Shown: one piece after another, positions 19,240 through 28,831 of the stretch
Layout: the number at the start of each line of letters is the position of its first letter
Numbering within the stretch: position 1 is the stretch's first letter
Assembly: GCF_000718015.1 (NCBI RefSeq)
Contig: NZ_JODY01000020.1
Span: 1 to 64,000, forward strand
Source of the DNA: Streptomyces catenulae
Lineage (GTDB): Bacteria > Actinomycetota > Actinomycetes > Streptomycetales > Streptomycetaceae
Reading direction: 5' to 3'
DNA: 64,000 bases
Notes under the pieces: model-generated
Told to the model about the DNA's origin: nothing
The model's database searches: none
Seen by the model: the letters and a program-made list of their open reading frames with translations, nothing else
Translations under genes and position numbers: made by a program

Positions 19240-20378
19240 AGAAGACCGTCGCCGCCACGGTCGGGCTCTTCGCCACCGCACCGCTGTTGCTGGCTGTCCC
19301 GATCCTCGCCATCGGCGCCGGGAGTGCCTCCGCCGCCTGCCCGACCGGTAGTTCACCGGGAGTTGATGATTCGGCTGTTGCCGCTCAGGTGAAGGCGATC
19401 CTGGACGGCGGCGGTAAGGGGGCGGTCTCCGTTCCTGGATTGAGCCGTCCGTCCGAGCAGGTGCCGAACGCGAAGACCATCCAGGCCACCGGGGTCGCGA
19501 TGGGTATCCCGGCCCGTGGGCAGGTTGTGGCCCTGGCGACCGCGCTGCAGGAGAGCGGCCTGCGGAACCTGTCGTACGGCGACCGCGACAGCCTGGGCCT
19601 GTTCCAGCAGCGCCCGTCGCAGGGCTGGGGGACGGCGAACCAGATCCTCGACCCGGTGCACGCCTCGACGAAGTTCTACGAGGGGCTGAAGAAGGTGCCG
19701 GGCTGGGAGTCGCTCTCCGTGGCGCAGGCCGCGCAGGCGGTGCAGCGGTCCGGGTTCCCCGACGCGTACGCGAAGTGGGAGCCGTTGGCCACCGCTCTGC
19801 AGAAGGCGATCGGCCCCCTGCTGTCGAAGGGCGACGCGGCGCCGAGTCCTTCGCCGTCCGGCTCGGACGGTGCGAACAGCGCTGCGCCCGGTGCCGCGGG
19901 CGGCTGTACTGCCGGCGGGGACGGGACCGGATTCGGGACGATCCCGCCCGGCGCGGTGCCGGCCGGGTACAAGATTCCGGCGGATGCTCCGCGAAAGGCC
20001 CGGACGGCGATCCGCTGGGCGCTCGGTCAGCTCGGCACGCCGTATCAGTGGGGCGGGCGTTGCACCGATTCCCACGGCGGCGACCCCATGGGCCGGTGCG
20101 ACTGTTCCTCGTTGATGCAGCAGGCGTACAAGGCCGCCGGGGTGCCCCTGACGCGGACGACGTATACGCAGGTCAAGGAGGGCAAGTCGGTCTCGGCCGA
20201 TGCTCTTGAGCCCGGTGATCTTCTCTTCACCGAGGGGACGGCCGCGGTCCCCGAGCACGTCGGGATGTTCATCGGCCGGGGTCTGATCGTCAACGCCCCG
20301 CACACCGGTGACGTGGTCCGCATCGCGACCCTCGCGTCCTGGAAGCCGCAGATCCTCGCGGCCCGCCGAGTCCTCTGA
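19236..20378 (+). CDS. Secreted NlpC/P60 peptidoglycan hydrolase of the transfer apparatus
   Basis: This is a 380-residue exported protein. A signal peptide (MKKTVAAT to ASAACP) is followed by a lysozyme-like region (LATALQESGLRNL, SLGLFQQRPSQGWG) and, after a Ser/Pro/Gly linker, an NlpC/P60 domain with Cys in RCDCSSLMQ, His in PEHVGMFIG and a third polar residue in NAPHTGD. This two-domain plan is like the cell-wall hydrolases (VirB1/Orf14-like) that open the peptidoglycan for conjugation in Gram-positive bacteria. It is the first large gene of the type IV secretion operon. Confidence 0.9.
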   Translation: MKKTVAATVGLFATAPLLLAVPILAIGAGSASAACPTGSSPGVDDSAVAAQVKAILDGGGKGAVSVPGLSRPSEQVPNAKTIQATGVAMGIPARGQVVALATALQESGLRNLSYGDRDSLGLFQQRPSQGWGTANQILDPVHASTKFYEGLKKVPGWESLSVAQAAQAVQRSGFPDAYAKWEPLATALQKAIGPLLSKGDAAPSPSPSGSDGANSAAPGAAGGCTAGGDGTGFGTIPPGAVPAGYKIPADAPRKARTAIRWALGQLGTPYQWGGRCTDSHGGDPMGRCDCSSLMQQAYKAAGVPLTRTTYTQVKEGKSVSADALEPGDLLFTEGTAAVPEHVGMFIGRGLIVNAPHTGDVVRIATLASWKPQILAARRVL

Positions 20379-20468
20379 CCGGCGCTCCTCCCCTTCCTCT
20401 CTCCTCTTTCACCGCCGCTTCGCCCTCACGGGCTTCAGCGTGCCCTTATTCGAACTGGAGTTCTTGTC

Positions 20469-20777
20469 GTGGTTCTCGCCGACACACTCATCCAGCTTGC
20501 CTACGACCCCGGAATCAAGCCGAACAGCGGCGGGTTGCCCGGCCTGCCGGTCCTCAAGCAGGTGATGGGCTCTGTCTCCCTCTTCGCGATCATCGCGGTG
20601 GTCGGGGCGCTCGTCGTCAGCGCGGGCGTCTGGGCCTGGGGCCACCATTCCGGTGGTCACCAGGCCGAGGCCAACGGCAAGAAGGGCGTCCTGGTCAGCG
20701 CGGGCTGTGCGCTGTTGCTGGGCGCCGCGAACGGGACGGTCGCGTTCTTCAGCACGCTGGGAACACAGGTCCACTGA
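20469..20777 (+). CDS. Small two-helix membrane protein, pilin-like (DUF6112-type)
   Basis: This 102-residue protein has two membrane helices (SVSLFAIIAVVGALVVSAG and GVLVSAGCALLLGAANG) joined by a short charged loop, the topology of VirB2/TrbC-type subunits. It sits in the position where Streptomyces T4SS islands carry a DUF6112-type protein. GTG start with GGAG about nine bases upstream. The pilin role is inferred from topology and location only. Confidence 0.65.
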   Translation: MVLADTLIQLAYDPGIKPNSGGLPGLPVLKQVMGSVSLFAIIAVVGALVVSAGVWAWGHHSGGHQAEANGKKGVLVSAGCALLLGAANGTVAFFSTLGTQVH

Positions 20778-20779
20778 GC

Positions 20780-21481
20780 ATGACGAAACGTTCCCACGCC
20801 TCTGCCTCCCGCAGCGGGGCCCCCGGCGGCGCATCTCGCGTGCGCCGTCGGGCGCTGCTCGGCGCCGTCGTCCTGGTGGTGCTCGTCGCCCTCGCCGGAC
20901 TGACCGCGTATCTCACCCGCGACGGCCGGAGCCCGTCCAAGGATGCGGCAGCACATGCGAGTTCAGCCGCTCCGACCACCTCACCGTCCACGGCCTCCTC
21001 ACCCGGGACACGCCCCAAGTCCCTCCCGGCCCCACCGACCACCCGTGACCCGGTCGCGTTCGGGAAGGCTGCCGCGGCGGCTCTGTGGTCCTACGACACC
21101 CGGGCGTACTCCCGGCGCGAGCTGGTGTCCGCGCTGCGCGGGTGGCTGACGCCGGAGTCCCAGTACGCCGACCGGGCGTCCGTCGACGCGATCATCCCTT
21201 CGCCGGTGCTGTGGAAGGAGATGGCGGCCAACAGGCAGTTCGCCACGGCCACGGTGCACGAGGGCCACTTTCCCGACGCGTTCACCAAGGCCCTGAAGAC
21301 AGACCCCGGAGCGATCACTCGTACGTCCGTCTACGCCGTCACGGTCTCCGGAAAGCAGTCGATCGCCTGGAAGGGCTCGCCCGCCGCCGGCGCGGAGAGC
21401 CGCGTGGCCACCCTCGCGGTCCAGTGCCGACCGAACCATCCCTGCGCGCTGGCCGGCGTCATGCCGTCCGTCGCGCCCTGA
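20780..21481 (+). CDS. Conjugal transfer protein, VirB8-like
   Basis: This 233-residue bitopic protein has a basic N-terminus, one membrane helix (LLGAVVLVVLVALAGLTAYL), a Ser/Pro/Thr linker and an extracytoplasmic domain of about 140 residues. Its length and topology suit the NTF2-like VirB8/TcpC core component of Gram-positive T4SS. Only two bases separate its start from the pilin-like gene's stop. Confidence 0.6.
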   Translation: MTKRSHASASRSGAPGGASRVRRRALLGAVVLVVLVALAGLTAYLTRDGRSPSKDAAAHASSAAPTTSPSTASSPGTRPKSLPAPPTTRDPVAFGKAAAAALWSYDTRAYSRRELVSALRGWLTPESQYADRASVDAIIPSPVLWKEMAANRQFATATVHEGHFPDAFTKALKTDPGAITRTSVYAVTVSGKQSIAWKGSPAAGAESRVATLAVQCRPNHPCALAGVMPSVAP

Positions 21482-21508
21482 CCTCTCCTCCGGAAAGGAG
21501 GTATTGCC

Positions 21509-22897
21509 ATGGGAGTCTGCGACCTCCCGCTGATGGACTCGGTGTGCGGCGCCGTCGACTTCGCCACCAACCCGGCCGGGACCGTCACCGACGGCATCGG
21601 AGCGTGGATCGCGAAGTCGGCGGGCGAGCTGGCGGCCACCGCCTCAGATCTCGCCAGCAAGGCCGTCAACCAGACCACCGCCATCAACCTCGGTGCCGGG
21701 TGGTTCCGGGACAACTACGCGCTGCTGCTGCCCATCGGGCTCGCCCTGACCGTCGGCACGTTCTGCATCCAGCTGATGCTCGCGGCCTGGCGACGGGACG
21801 AACGCGCCCTCGCCCAGGCCGCAATCGGCACGATGACCGGTGTCCTGTTCTCCTTCTGCGCCATCGCCTTCACCTCCGTCGCCATCACCGTGGTCGACGC
21901 GCTGTCCGACGGCTTGTTCCACGCCGCCAACACCTCTGTCGACGACGCGATCCGCCGCGTGATCAAGGTCAACGCCTTGGGGGCGATGTTCGGCTTCGGG
22001 TGGGGCGTGCCCACCCTGATCGCCTTCGGCTGCGCGATCGGCGCCTTCTTGTACTGGGGCGTGATGGTCGCCCGGAAGGTCGGCGTGCTGATCATGGTGG
22101 CGCTCGCCGTCTTCGCCGGGGCCGGCGGTGGCTGGGACGTCGCCAAACGTTGGCGGCGCGGCTGGATCGAGGCCACCGCCACCTTGGTGGTCTCGAAACT
22201 CCTGATGACCGTGGTCTTCCTGATCGGTGTCTCCGCCATGGGCGCGTCCGACGCGCACGACGGCATGAGCGCCCTGTCCGACGCGATGGCGGGCCTCGTC
22301 GTGATGGTCCTGGTGCTGCTGTGCCCGTACGCCACCTACAAGTTCGTCCACTGGGCGAGCGACGGCGGCGGCCAGGACGATCTGCACCGCACCGGAGTCG
22401 CCGGCCTGGCGGTCGCCGCCGGGGCCGCGAAGACCGCGGGCACCCTGGCCGTGCAGGCCGGGACCGGTACGCCCGCTCCGCAGGGGCCGAACCAGGTCCC
22501 CGGCACAGGTGCCGACGGGGTCGCCTCCGGGATCAGCCCTGCGGGCGGGAGCCTCAGCAAGGAGGGGATCGACGCCGGTCCGCCCAAGGCCCGGACCAGC
22601 TTCCGCTACGGCGAAGACCCGAACGCCTCCGGCGACAAGGGACGGGCCCGCATCCAGCGCCCCGGCATCCCCGCACTGATCACCCGGCCCGGCGAAGCCG
22701 ACGCGGGAGTCTCCGATGTAGGCCCCGCCGACGATTCGGGTATTCCCGCCGGTGCCTCGGCGCCGGTCGGCAGCATGACGCGGGTGGGTGCGGCGTCACC
22801 TGCCGGGCCGCCGCCGGCTTCCGCTGGTCCGTCGGCGGCCGGTTCGCCGACGCCGACGAACTGGGTGTTCCCCAAGCAGCCGCCTCCGGGCGCCTGA
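21509..22897 (+). CDS. Polytopic T4SS membrane protein, VirB6/TrbL-like
   Basis: This 462-residue protein has about six membrane helices between residues 70 and 290 (for example LLLPIGLALTVGTFCIQLML and VVMVLVLLCPYATYKF). The first 65 residues and the Gly/Pro/Ala-rich C-terminal 170 residues are soluble. It resembles the SCO6881-type proteins found next to SCO6880. An ideal Shine-Dalgarno (GGAAAGGAGG) precedes the ATG. Probable inner channel of the secretion machine. Confidence 0.7.
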   Translation: MGVCDLPLMDSVCGAVDFATNPAGTVTDGIGAWIAKSAGELAATASDLASKAVNQTTAINLGAGWFRDNYALLLPIGLALTVGTFCIQLMLAAWRRDERALAQAAIGTMTGVLFSFCAIAFTSVAITVVDALSDGLFHAANTSVDDAIRRVIKVNALGAMFGFGWGVPTLIAFGCAIGAFLYWGVMVARKVGVLIMVALAVFAGAGGGWDVAKRWRRGWIEATATLVVSKLLMTVVFLIGVSAMGASDAHDGMSALSDAMAGLVVMVLVLLCPYATYKFVHWASDGGGQDDLHRTGVAGLAVAAGAAKTAGTLAVQAGTGTPAPQGPNQVPGTGADGVASGISPAGGSLSKEGIDAGPPKARTSFRYGEDPNASGDKGRARIQRPGIPALITRPGEADAGVSDVGPADDSGIPAGASAPVGSMTRVGAASPAGPPPASAGPSAAGSPTPTNWVFPKQPPPGA

Positions 22898-23032
22898 CCA
22901 CCACAACAGGGGCGGGCTGTGCCCCGCAGCCCGCCCCTCCCTCAGCCGACCACCGGAAACGGAGACCGCTGTGCCCTCCAGAAGAGCGCCCTACTCCCCC
23001 ACCTCCACCCGCTCCCCTCCTCTGGAATCGCC

Positions 23033-24505
23033 ATGTCTGACAAGCCCTCGGCCGAAGCCGTCACGGCCACCGTGAAGTTCCCCCACCGCAGCAGGCGCGG
23101 CATCCTGCTCGGCCTGACCGCCCCGCAGCTGATCACCGTGGGCGCCGTTGGTCTCCTCCTGTTCGCCGTGATCCTCACGCGCGGGGTGACCGGTGCTCTC
23201 CAGCTCATCCCGCTGTGGGCGGCCACGGCGCTGTTCGTCTTCTTCCGCTACCGCGGCCGGGCTCTGGCCGAGTGGGCGCCAATCGTCGCCCGTTATGCCC
23301 TTCGCCGGATGCGGGGGCAGCTCCTCTGGCTCACCCGGCCCTCCCGCCGTCCGGTCCGCGAAGGACTTCTTCATCTGCCCGGGACCGCGGCCAGCCTGCG
23401 GGTGATCACCGCCCCCGCCGGCCGGTACGGCGCGGTCCACAACCCGCACACCGGTACGCTGACCGCCGTCGTCAAGGTGTCCTCCCGCGCCTACGCACTG
23501 CTCGATCCGGGGACGCAGAACGCCAACGTCAGCGGCTGGGGCCGCGCGCTGGCCGCGCTCGCCCGCACCGGCCAGATCGCCCGGATCCAGGTGATCGAAC
23601 GCACCGTCCCGGACTCCGGCGACGCGCTGCGCCGGTACTGGGAGGAGAACGGCTACCCCGACGCCCCGGTGGCCGGGGCGCTCTACGGTGAGCTGATCCA
23701 GAGCGCGGGGCCTGCGGCGGCTCCCCACGAGGCGTACGTCGCGATCTCGCTGGACACCAAGGCCGCGCGACGTCTGATCAACCAGGCCGGCGGCGGCCTG
23801 AACGGCAGCTTCAGCGTGCTGGCGCAGTTGACGTCGACGTTCGACCAGGCCGCCCGGACCGCCGGACTCAACCCCACCGGATGGCTGACCGCCCGCGAGA
23901 TCGCCGCCGTCGTGCGCACCGCGTACGACCCCAAGGCCCTCTCTGCGCTGGACCGTTGGTCCCCCACCGGGCGCCCCGAGGCCGATCCTGCTGCTGCCGG
24001 GCCGGTCGTGGTCGTCGAGAAGGCGGACCACATCGCGACCGACTCGGCCGTCCACGCCACGTACTGGGTGGAGAACTGGCCCCGGACCGAGACGTCGGCG
24101 GGCTTCCTCCACCAGGTCCTGTTCACGGCCGGGGTCCGGCGGACCCTGTCACTGTCGTACGAGCCGAAGGACTTGGACGCCGCCCTGCGCGATGTGCAGC
24201 GCAAGAAGGCCAGTGTGATCGCCGACGCCGCCGAGCGGGCCCGGCGCGGCCAGGTCGATTCCGAGGCGGACTCGGTCGAGTACCAGGACATCAAGTCCCG
24301 TGAACGGCAGCTCATCTCGGGCCACGCGGATGTCGCCCTGACCGGTCTGCTGACCGTCTCGGCCGACTCCGAGGAGGAACTCCGTTCCGCGTGCGCGGTC
24401 GTGGAGACCGCGGCCGTCGGCGCCCAGATCGATCTGCGGCCGCTCACCTGGCAGCAGGCCGAAGCGTTCACCGCCGCCGCCCTGCCGCTCGCCCTCGCCG
24501 CCTGA
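23033..24505 (+). CDS. SCO6880-family T4SS protein
   Basis: This 490-residue protein has two N-terminal membrane helices (ITVGAVGLLLFAVIL and LIPLWAATALFVFF), then a large soluble part with no Walker motif. The pattern matches the SCO6880 family, which stands directly before the VirB4-like ATPase in actinobacterial conjugation loci and resembles a VirB3 (PrgI) protein joined to the N-terminal part of VirB4. The ATG at 23033 is chosen over an upstream frame because homology begins there. Confidence 0.75.
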   Translation: MSDKPSAEAVTATVKFPHRSRRGILLGLTAPQLITVGAVGLLLFAVILTRGVTGALQLIPLWAATALFVFFRYRGRALAEWAPIVARYALRRMRGQLLWLTRPSRRPVREGLLHLPGTAASLRVITAPAGRYGAVHNPHTGTLTAVVKVSSRAYALLDPGTQNANVSGWGRALAALARTGQIARIQVIERTVPDSGDALRRYWEENGYPDAPVAGALYGELIQSAGPAAAPHEAYVAISLDTKAARRLINQAGGGLNGSFSVLAQLTSTFDQAARTAGLNPTGWLTAREIAAVVRTAYDPKALSALDRWSPTGRPEADPAAAGPVVVVEKADHIATDSAVHATYWVENWPRTETSAGFLHQVLFTAGVRRTLSLSYEPKDLDAALRDVQRKKASVIADAAERARRGQVDSEADSVEYQDIKSRERQLISGHADVALTGLLTVSADSEEELRSACAVVETAAVGAQIDLRPLTWQQAEAFTAAALPLALAA

Positions 24506-24538
24506 CCTCGGCCCCCACACCTCCGAGAGAGCACCCTC

Positions 24539-24991
24539 ATGTCCCGCACCACCAGCCCAACCGCGCAGGACTTCGTCCCCTTCGCGACCGCCGCGCTCGA
24601 CTTCCACCGCGCCCTCAACATCCCTGCCGGGCCCCTCGTCACCACCCGCGCCGAGCTGGACGCCCTGCACGCCCACCTCGTCGCGCTGCACGCCGTGCTC
24701 GACGCCCATACCAGGCGTACCGGACAGCTCATCCCGGCCGAAGGCGACCAGCTCCGGACCGCCCGCACCCGCATCTGGCAGGCCGCCGACCACGTCCACG
24801 CCACCTACCACGCGGCGCCGCGGCCGGACTCCGGCGAGGTACCAGAACCCGAGGCGTGCCGGGCCGGGCTGCCCGAGGGGGCGCCCGAGCTGACCATCTG
24901 CCAGCGCCACCAGCGCACCGCGCACCTGGTGCGCCGCCGCACCACCCCGGCCGACCTGCACGCACCGTTCACCGGCCTCACCCGCCGCTGA
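24539..24991 (+). CDS. Hypothetical protein of the transfer operon
   Basis: This 150-residue soluble protein is not recognised. A helical Leu/Ala/His-rich N-terminal half (ALDFHRALNIPAGPLVTT, LHAHLVALHAVLD) is followed by ICQRHQRTAHLVRRRT and a short tail ending LTRR. It lies between the SCO6880-like and VirB4-like genes with gaps of about 30 bases. Confidence 0.65.
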   Translation: MSRTTSPTAQDFVPFATAALDFHRALNIPAGPLVTTRAELDALHAHLVALHAVLDAHTRRTGQLIPAEGDQLRTARTRIWQAADHVHATYHAAPRPDSGEVPEPEACRAGLPEGAPELTICQRHQRTAHLVRRRTTPADLHAPFTGLTRR

Positions 24992-25018
24992 ACCACCCCC
25001 CTTTCCGGAGAAACGCTC

Positions 25019-26524
25019 ATGCCCCGCCCCCGCGCCAGTGCCTCTCACCTGTTCGTCCCCCGCAGGGCCTCCCGTGCCCAGCAGCGTGCCGCCCGTACCG
25101 GTTTCGCCGAGGCCCGCCGCCAGGCCCGTCTCGCCGGAGCCCCGCCCCGCCACCGCGCCGGACAAATCCGGGATCCGGAACTTCGTCCGACGTACCCGCC
25201 GGCTGGGCGCCCTGGCCTTTCCTCCGCCCGCGGCGGCAAGCTGCGCCTGCCCGCCCACCGGATGACCACCGCCACCGTGTCCGGGGCCTACCCGTTCCTC
25301 GCCGAGGGTGGCCTGGGCGCGGACGGCATCTTCATCGGCCGGGACGTGCACGCCGAGGCGGCGTTCTGCTACGACCCGTTCTCGCTGTACAGCAGCGGAC
25401 GGGTCGAGGGCTTCACCAATCCGAACGCCGTCCTGGCCGGGATCATCGGCATGGGCAAGTCCGCGCTCGCCAAGTCCATCGCCACCCGGGCCATCGCCCA
25501 CGGCTACCGGATCTACGTCCCCTCCGACCCCAAAGCTGAGTGGACGGCCGTCGCGCAGGCCCTCGGCGGCCACAGCATCGCCCTGGGCCCGGGGCTGCCG
25601 GGCCGGTTGAACCCCCTGGACGCTCCGGCCCGGCCCCCCTCGGTGAGCGAGGAGGACTGGTCGGCCGAGGTCCGCAAGCGGCGCCTGCTGCTCCTGGCCG
25701 GCCTGGCACGCACCGTGCTCAAGCGCGATCTCCAGCCGATGGAGCACACCGCACTGGATCTCGCCCTCGACCTCGTCGTCACCGAAGCCGAAGCCGGCGG
25801 CACGGTGCCGCTGCTCGGCAACATCGCGCACACCCTCGGCTCGCCCGAACGCCTCGACCGCGCCCTCGGCGGCCAGGCCGGACGTATGGGGTCCGCCGCG
25901 CAGGACCTCGCGCACGCCCTGCGCCGGCTCGTGCACGGCGACCTGAGCGGGATGTTCGACGCCCCGTCGACGGTGTCGTTCGACCCGACCGCCCCGATGC
26001 TGTCCATCGACCTCTCCCGCCTCGGCGGCGCCGGTGACGACACCGCCCTGGTCCTGGCCATGACCTGCGCCTCGGCGTGGATGGAGAGCGCCCTCGCCGA
26101 CCCTGACGGCGGACGGCGCTGGGTGATCTACGACGAAGCCTGGCGGGTGATGCGGCACGTCGGCCTGCTGGAGCGCATGCAGTCGCAGTGGAAGCTCAGC
26201 CGAGGGCTCGGCATCGCGAACCTGATGATCATCCACCGCCTCTCCGACCTGCTCAGCGCGGGCGATGCCGGCTCCCGCGGCCGGGTACTGGCCGAGGGAC
26301 TGCTGGCCGACTGCTCCACCCGGATCATCTACCGCCAAGAACCCGACCAGCTCGCCGCCGCCGCTTCCCTGCTCGGCCTGACCGGCGTCGAGACCCAGGC
26401 CGTGTCCGCCCTCACCAAGGGCCGGGGCCTGTGGAGGGTCGCAGGCCGGTCCTTCATCACCCAGCACCTCCTGCACCCGGCCGAACGCGAACTGTTCGAC
26501 ACCGACGCCCGCATGGCCTCCTAG
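25019..26524 (+). CDS. VirB4/TraC-type T4SS ATPase
   Basis: This is the 501-residue motor of the secretion apparatus. After an Arg-rich N-terminus of about 75 residues comes an AAA/RecA ATPase domain with Walker A GIIGMGKSA at about residue 141, LNPLDAP (VirB4-typical) and Walker B RWVIYDEAW at about 367, with the later IIHRLSDL. It lacks the VirB4 N-terminal domain, which the preceding SCO6880-like protein may supply in trans. Confidence 0.88.
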   Translation: MPRPRASASHLFVPRRASRAQQRAARTGFAEARRQARLAGAPPRHRAGQIRDPELRPTYPPAGRPGLSSARGGKLRLPAHRMTTATVSGAYPFLAEGGLGADGIFIGRDVHAEAAFCYDPFSLYSSGRVEGFTNPNAVLAGIIGMGKSALAKSIATRAIAHGYRIYVPSDPKAEWTAVAQALGGHSIALGPGLPGRLNPLDAPARPPSVSEEDWSAEVRKRRLLLLAGLARTVLKRDLQPMEHTALDLALDLVVTEAEAGGTVPLLGNIAHTLGSPERLDRALGGQAGRMGSAAQDLAHALRRLVHGDLSGMFDAPSTVSFDPTAPMLSIDLSRLGGAGDDTALVLAMTCASAWMESALADPDGGRRWVIYDEAWRVMRHVGLLERMQSQWKLSRGLGIANLMIIHRLSDLLSAGDAGSRGRVLAEGLLADCSTRIIYRQEPDQLAAAASLLGLTGVETQAVSALTKGRGLWRVAGRSFITQHLLHPAERELFDTDARMAS

Positions 26525-26591
26525 TCCAGGCCCTCCCCGTCACCACTCACCGCCCGTTCCTGGTGAGCAGCAACACCGAAAAGCGAGAACC

Positions 26592-27293
26592 ATGATCAAT
26601 TCCCCCTCGTCGTCGTCCGGGTTCCGTGAGGAGCAGATGGAGACGGCTTCAGACCCCTTGGCGTGGCGGCAGCACGTTCCTGCGCTGGCCGCCGCCGCTG
26701 CGGGCATCCGGCGAGCATCCGATGCCTGGGACGCGGTCTCGGACTCCTTCTGCGACGACGTCGGCTGGCCCATCGACGAGAAGGGCTACGAGGCCGGCAA
26801 GGTCGCACGCGACGCCGAAGCGTGGAAACACGTCGAGGTCTTCCTCGACCACGGCCCCGAGGTGCTGGCCAGCGTCCGCGCCACCGCCCGGGACGCCGAC
26901 TACGCCGAGGGGCCGATCAGTAAAGACCTCCGCCGACTGCACGGCATCGACACCACGCTGGAACAGGCGGGTCGGCTCCACGAGGAGTGGGAGCAGGTCA
27001 TGGCCCTCATGGACGCCTCACAGCCCGGCTCGCGAGAACTCTACGCCGACGAAGCTCGGCAGGTCCGCAACGGCGAAGGGTGGCACTACGCCGACGAGCT
27101 GTCGTACCAAGGCGCGGCGCTGGCTCAGGCGGCCGACTATCTGGTGACCCGGGCCGATCAAGATCGCTCCGCGTCACCCGACCGTGCCCAGGCAGCCCGC
27201 GCACGGTCCACGACCGGCACCCGCCCGGCGCCGCCCACGATTCCTCCGGCGCCGCCCACGGCGCACCCGGCTTCCCCGCGTCGCTCCCGCTGA
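26592..27293 (+). CDS. Accessory protein with Arg-rich/Pro tail (1)
   Basis: This 233-residue soluble, acidic and helical protein has no recognised family. The body (residues 15-190) ends sharply at RAQAARARST (residue 198, position 27183). A Pro/Ala/Thr tail ending ASPRRSR follows. The same motif plus tail ends several other unrelated proteins in this operon. Confidence 0.7.
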   Translation: MINSPSSSSGFREEQMETASDPLAWRQHVPALAAAAAGIRRASDAWDAVSDSFCDDVGWPIDEKGYEAGKVARDAEAWKHVEVFLDHGPEVLASVRATARDADYAEGPISKDLRRLHGIDTTLEQAGRLHEEWEQVMALMDASQPGSRELYADEARQVRNGEGWHYADELSYQGAALAQAADYLVTRADQDRSASPDRAQAARARSTTGTRPAPPTIPPAPPTAHPASPRRSR

Positions 27294-27476
27294 CGCTCTA
27301 GCACCGACTTCCGGCGAGGCCAAATCCGCCGATCGCCGCATCCTCGTGGAACACCACCTCCCTACCCGCCCCGGTCGTCGACCGCATCCCCGCCTCGGAG
27401 CACGACATGCCCCGCACCAGCAGAACCACCCCGGCCTCCGCACCCCTTCCCCGAGCCTGCACCGGATGGATCTGCC

Positions 27477-28244
27477 ATGCCCACCCCCGCTCAAGAGCCG
27501 CTGCCCGACATCGCCGTCGGCCACCACCCCGACTTCGGCATCGTCGCCACGAACCCGAAACAACTCGCCGCCGGCACCTGGATGCTGGAACGGCTCGACT
27601 TCCACCCCGTCCCGGACCGCCCGACGCTGTACGCACTGGCTGACCAGCAGCACGACGGGCAGGCCCGTGCCACCCGGGCCGTGGCGCTGCTGCGCAAGGC
27701 CGGCTACCAGGTCGACGCGGACGCGGCGTTCGAGCCCGCCCTGGGCTCCGGCGCGGCCTTCGTCCGTGACCGGGCCCCGCGGGCGGAGCCCGACGTCGCG
27801 TTCGCCGAGCATCCGCAGCTCGGCGTCGTCGCGGCCACCGGCGACCACTCCTCCGCGCTCGGCGGCCGACGCGTCCTGGAAGAGCACGGCTGGCGGCACA
27901 GCCCGGATCTGGACATCTACACGCTGCCCGCTGCCCTCGGCCGCAGCGAGGCCCTGGAGAAGGTCGCCGATGCCACGGTGTCGATGCACCGGTCCGGCCT
28001 CCAGGTAGCCGTACAGCCTCTTCTCGCCCGGGACGTATCAGCGCGCCGCTCACCTGCGCCCGCGGCCCGCCACGAGCGCGGTCAGGAATCCACTGCCCAC
28101 GCATCCCCTCTCGGCGCTGCCGCGCTCGCCGCCAGCCCGGCCCGCACCGGCCTCCCGGGCAAGCCACCGGTTCCCGCCCCCGCCGTCTCCGCTGCGGCCG
28201 GAGGGCCGGTCGACCCGCGCATCACCTTCTCCCGCACCCGCTGA
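27477..28244 (+). CDS. Accessory protein with a duplicated domain
   Basis: This 255-residue protein contains the same fold twice. Residues about 9-80 (PDIAVGHHPDFGIVAT, then WMLERLDFHPVPDRPTLYAL) are repeated at about 105-160 (PDVAFAEHPQLGVVAA, then VLEEHGWRHSPDLDIYTLP). The second part has a disordered Ala/Pro tail ending ITFSRTR. Function unknown. It lies in the block of accessory genes between the VirB4-like and coupling-protein genes. Confidence 0.7.
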   Translation: MPTPAQEPLPDIAVGHHPDFGIVATNPKQLAAGTWMLERLDFHPVPDRPTLYALADQQHDGQARATRAVALLRKAGYQVDADAAFEPALGSGAAFVRDRAPRAEPDVAFAEHPQLGVVAATGDHSSALGGRRVLEEHGWRHSPDLDIYTLPAALGRSEALEKVADATVSMHRSGLQVAVQPLLARDVSARRSPAPAARHERGQESTAHASPLGAAALAASPARTGLPGKPPVPAPAVSAAAGGPVDPRITFSRTR

Positions 28245-28268
28245 CCTCTTCCGTAAGGAGCAGTTCCC

Positions 28269-28766
28269 ATGGCCGTGAAGACCATCTGGCAGATCGCCCA
28301 CTCCTGCGGCCACTCGGCCGAGCGCGACTTGTCCGACCGGGCGGCCGACCGCCGCGCGGGCTTCGCCGGATGGCTCGCCAAGCAGGAGTGCACCGACTGC
28401 TGGCGGGCCTCCAAGGAAGACGACGAACAGGAAAAGGCGGCCTGGTTGAAGGCCAAGCGGGCCGAAGAGCAGGCCGCGTCCGAAGCCTGGTCGCAGCAGT
28501 ACCGGATGCCCCCGCTGGAGGGGACCGGGCGAGCCGTCGCCTGGGGCGTGCGCTGCCGTCACCAGGTCCTGGCCGCCGCCTACACCGCCCTGGTTCTCGA
28601 AGGGGAGACCGACGAGACGGAGTGGGCCGAGATCGAGGAGACCGCCCGCACCCTCACCCGTGCCGGGTGGTGGATCGACCAGCGATTCTCCGAACCCGAC
28701 GACCTCACCGAGCTGCTCCACGCCGCCACCACGGCAGACCGGCCGACCGAAAACCCCTACTTCTGA
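28269..28766 (+). CDS. Hypothetical protein with possible zinc site
   Basis: This 165-residue soluble protein has HSCGH near residue 11 and ECTDCW near residue 40, which could bind one zinc together. A charged helix (DDEQEKAAWLKAKRAEEQ) and an acidic helical C-terminus follow. TAAGGAG sits before the ATG. Unlike its neighbours it has no Arg/Pro tail. No family recognised. Confidence 0.68.
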   Translation: MAVKTIWQIAHSCGHSAERDLSDRAADRRAGFAGWLAKQECTDCWRASKEDDEQEKAAWLKAKRAEEQAASEAWSQQYRMPPLEGTGRAVAWGVRCRHQVLAAAYTALVLEGETDETEWAEIEETARTLTRAGWWIDQRFSEPDDLTELLHAATTADRPTENPYF

Positions 28767-28831
28767 CCTGCTGGTGCCCACCTCAGCCGGGCACCAGCCC
28801 TCGCCCCGCACACCTCACACAGGAGAGCCAC

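Noticed and set aside
24149..26476. A 775-residue open frame on the minus strand
   Set aside because: It is antisense to the SCO6880-like and VirB4-like genes and arises from high third-position GC; composition is not protein-like.
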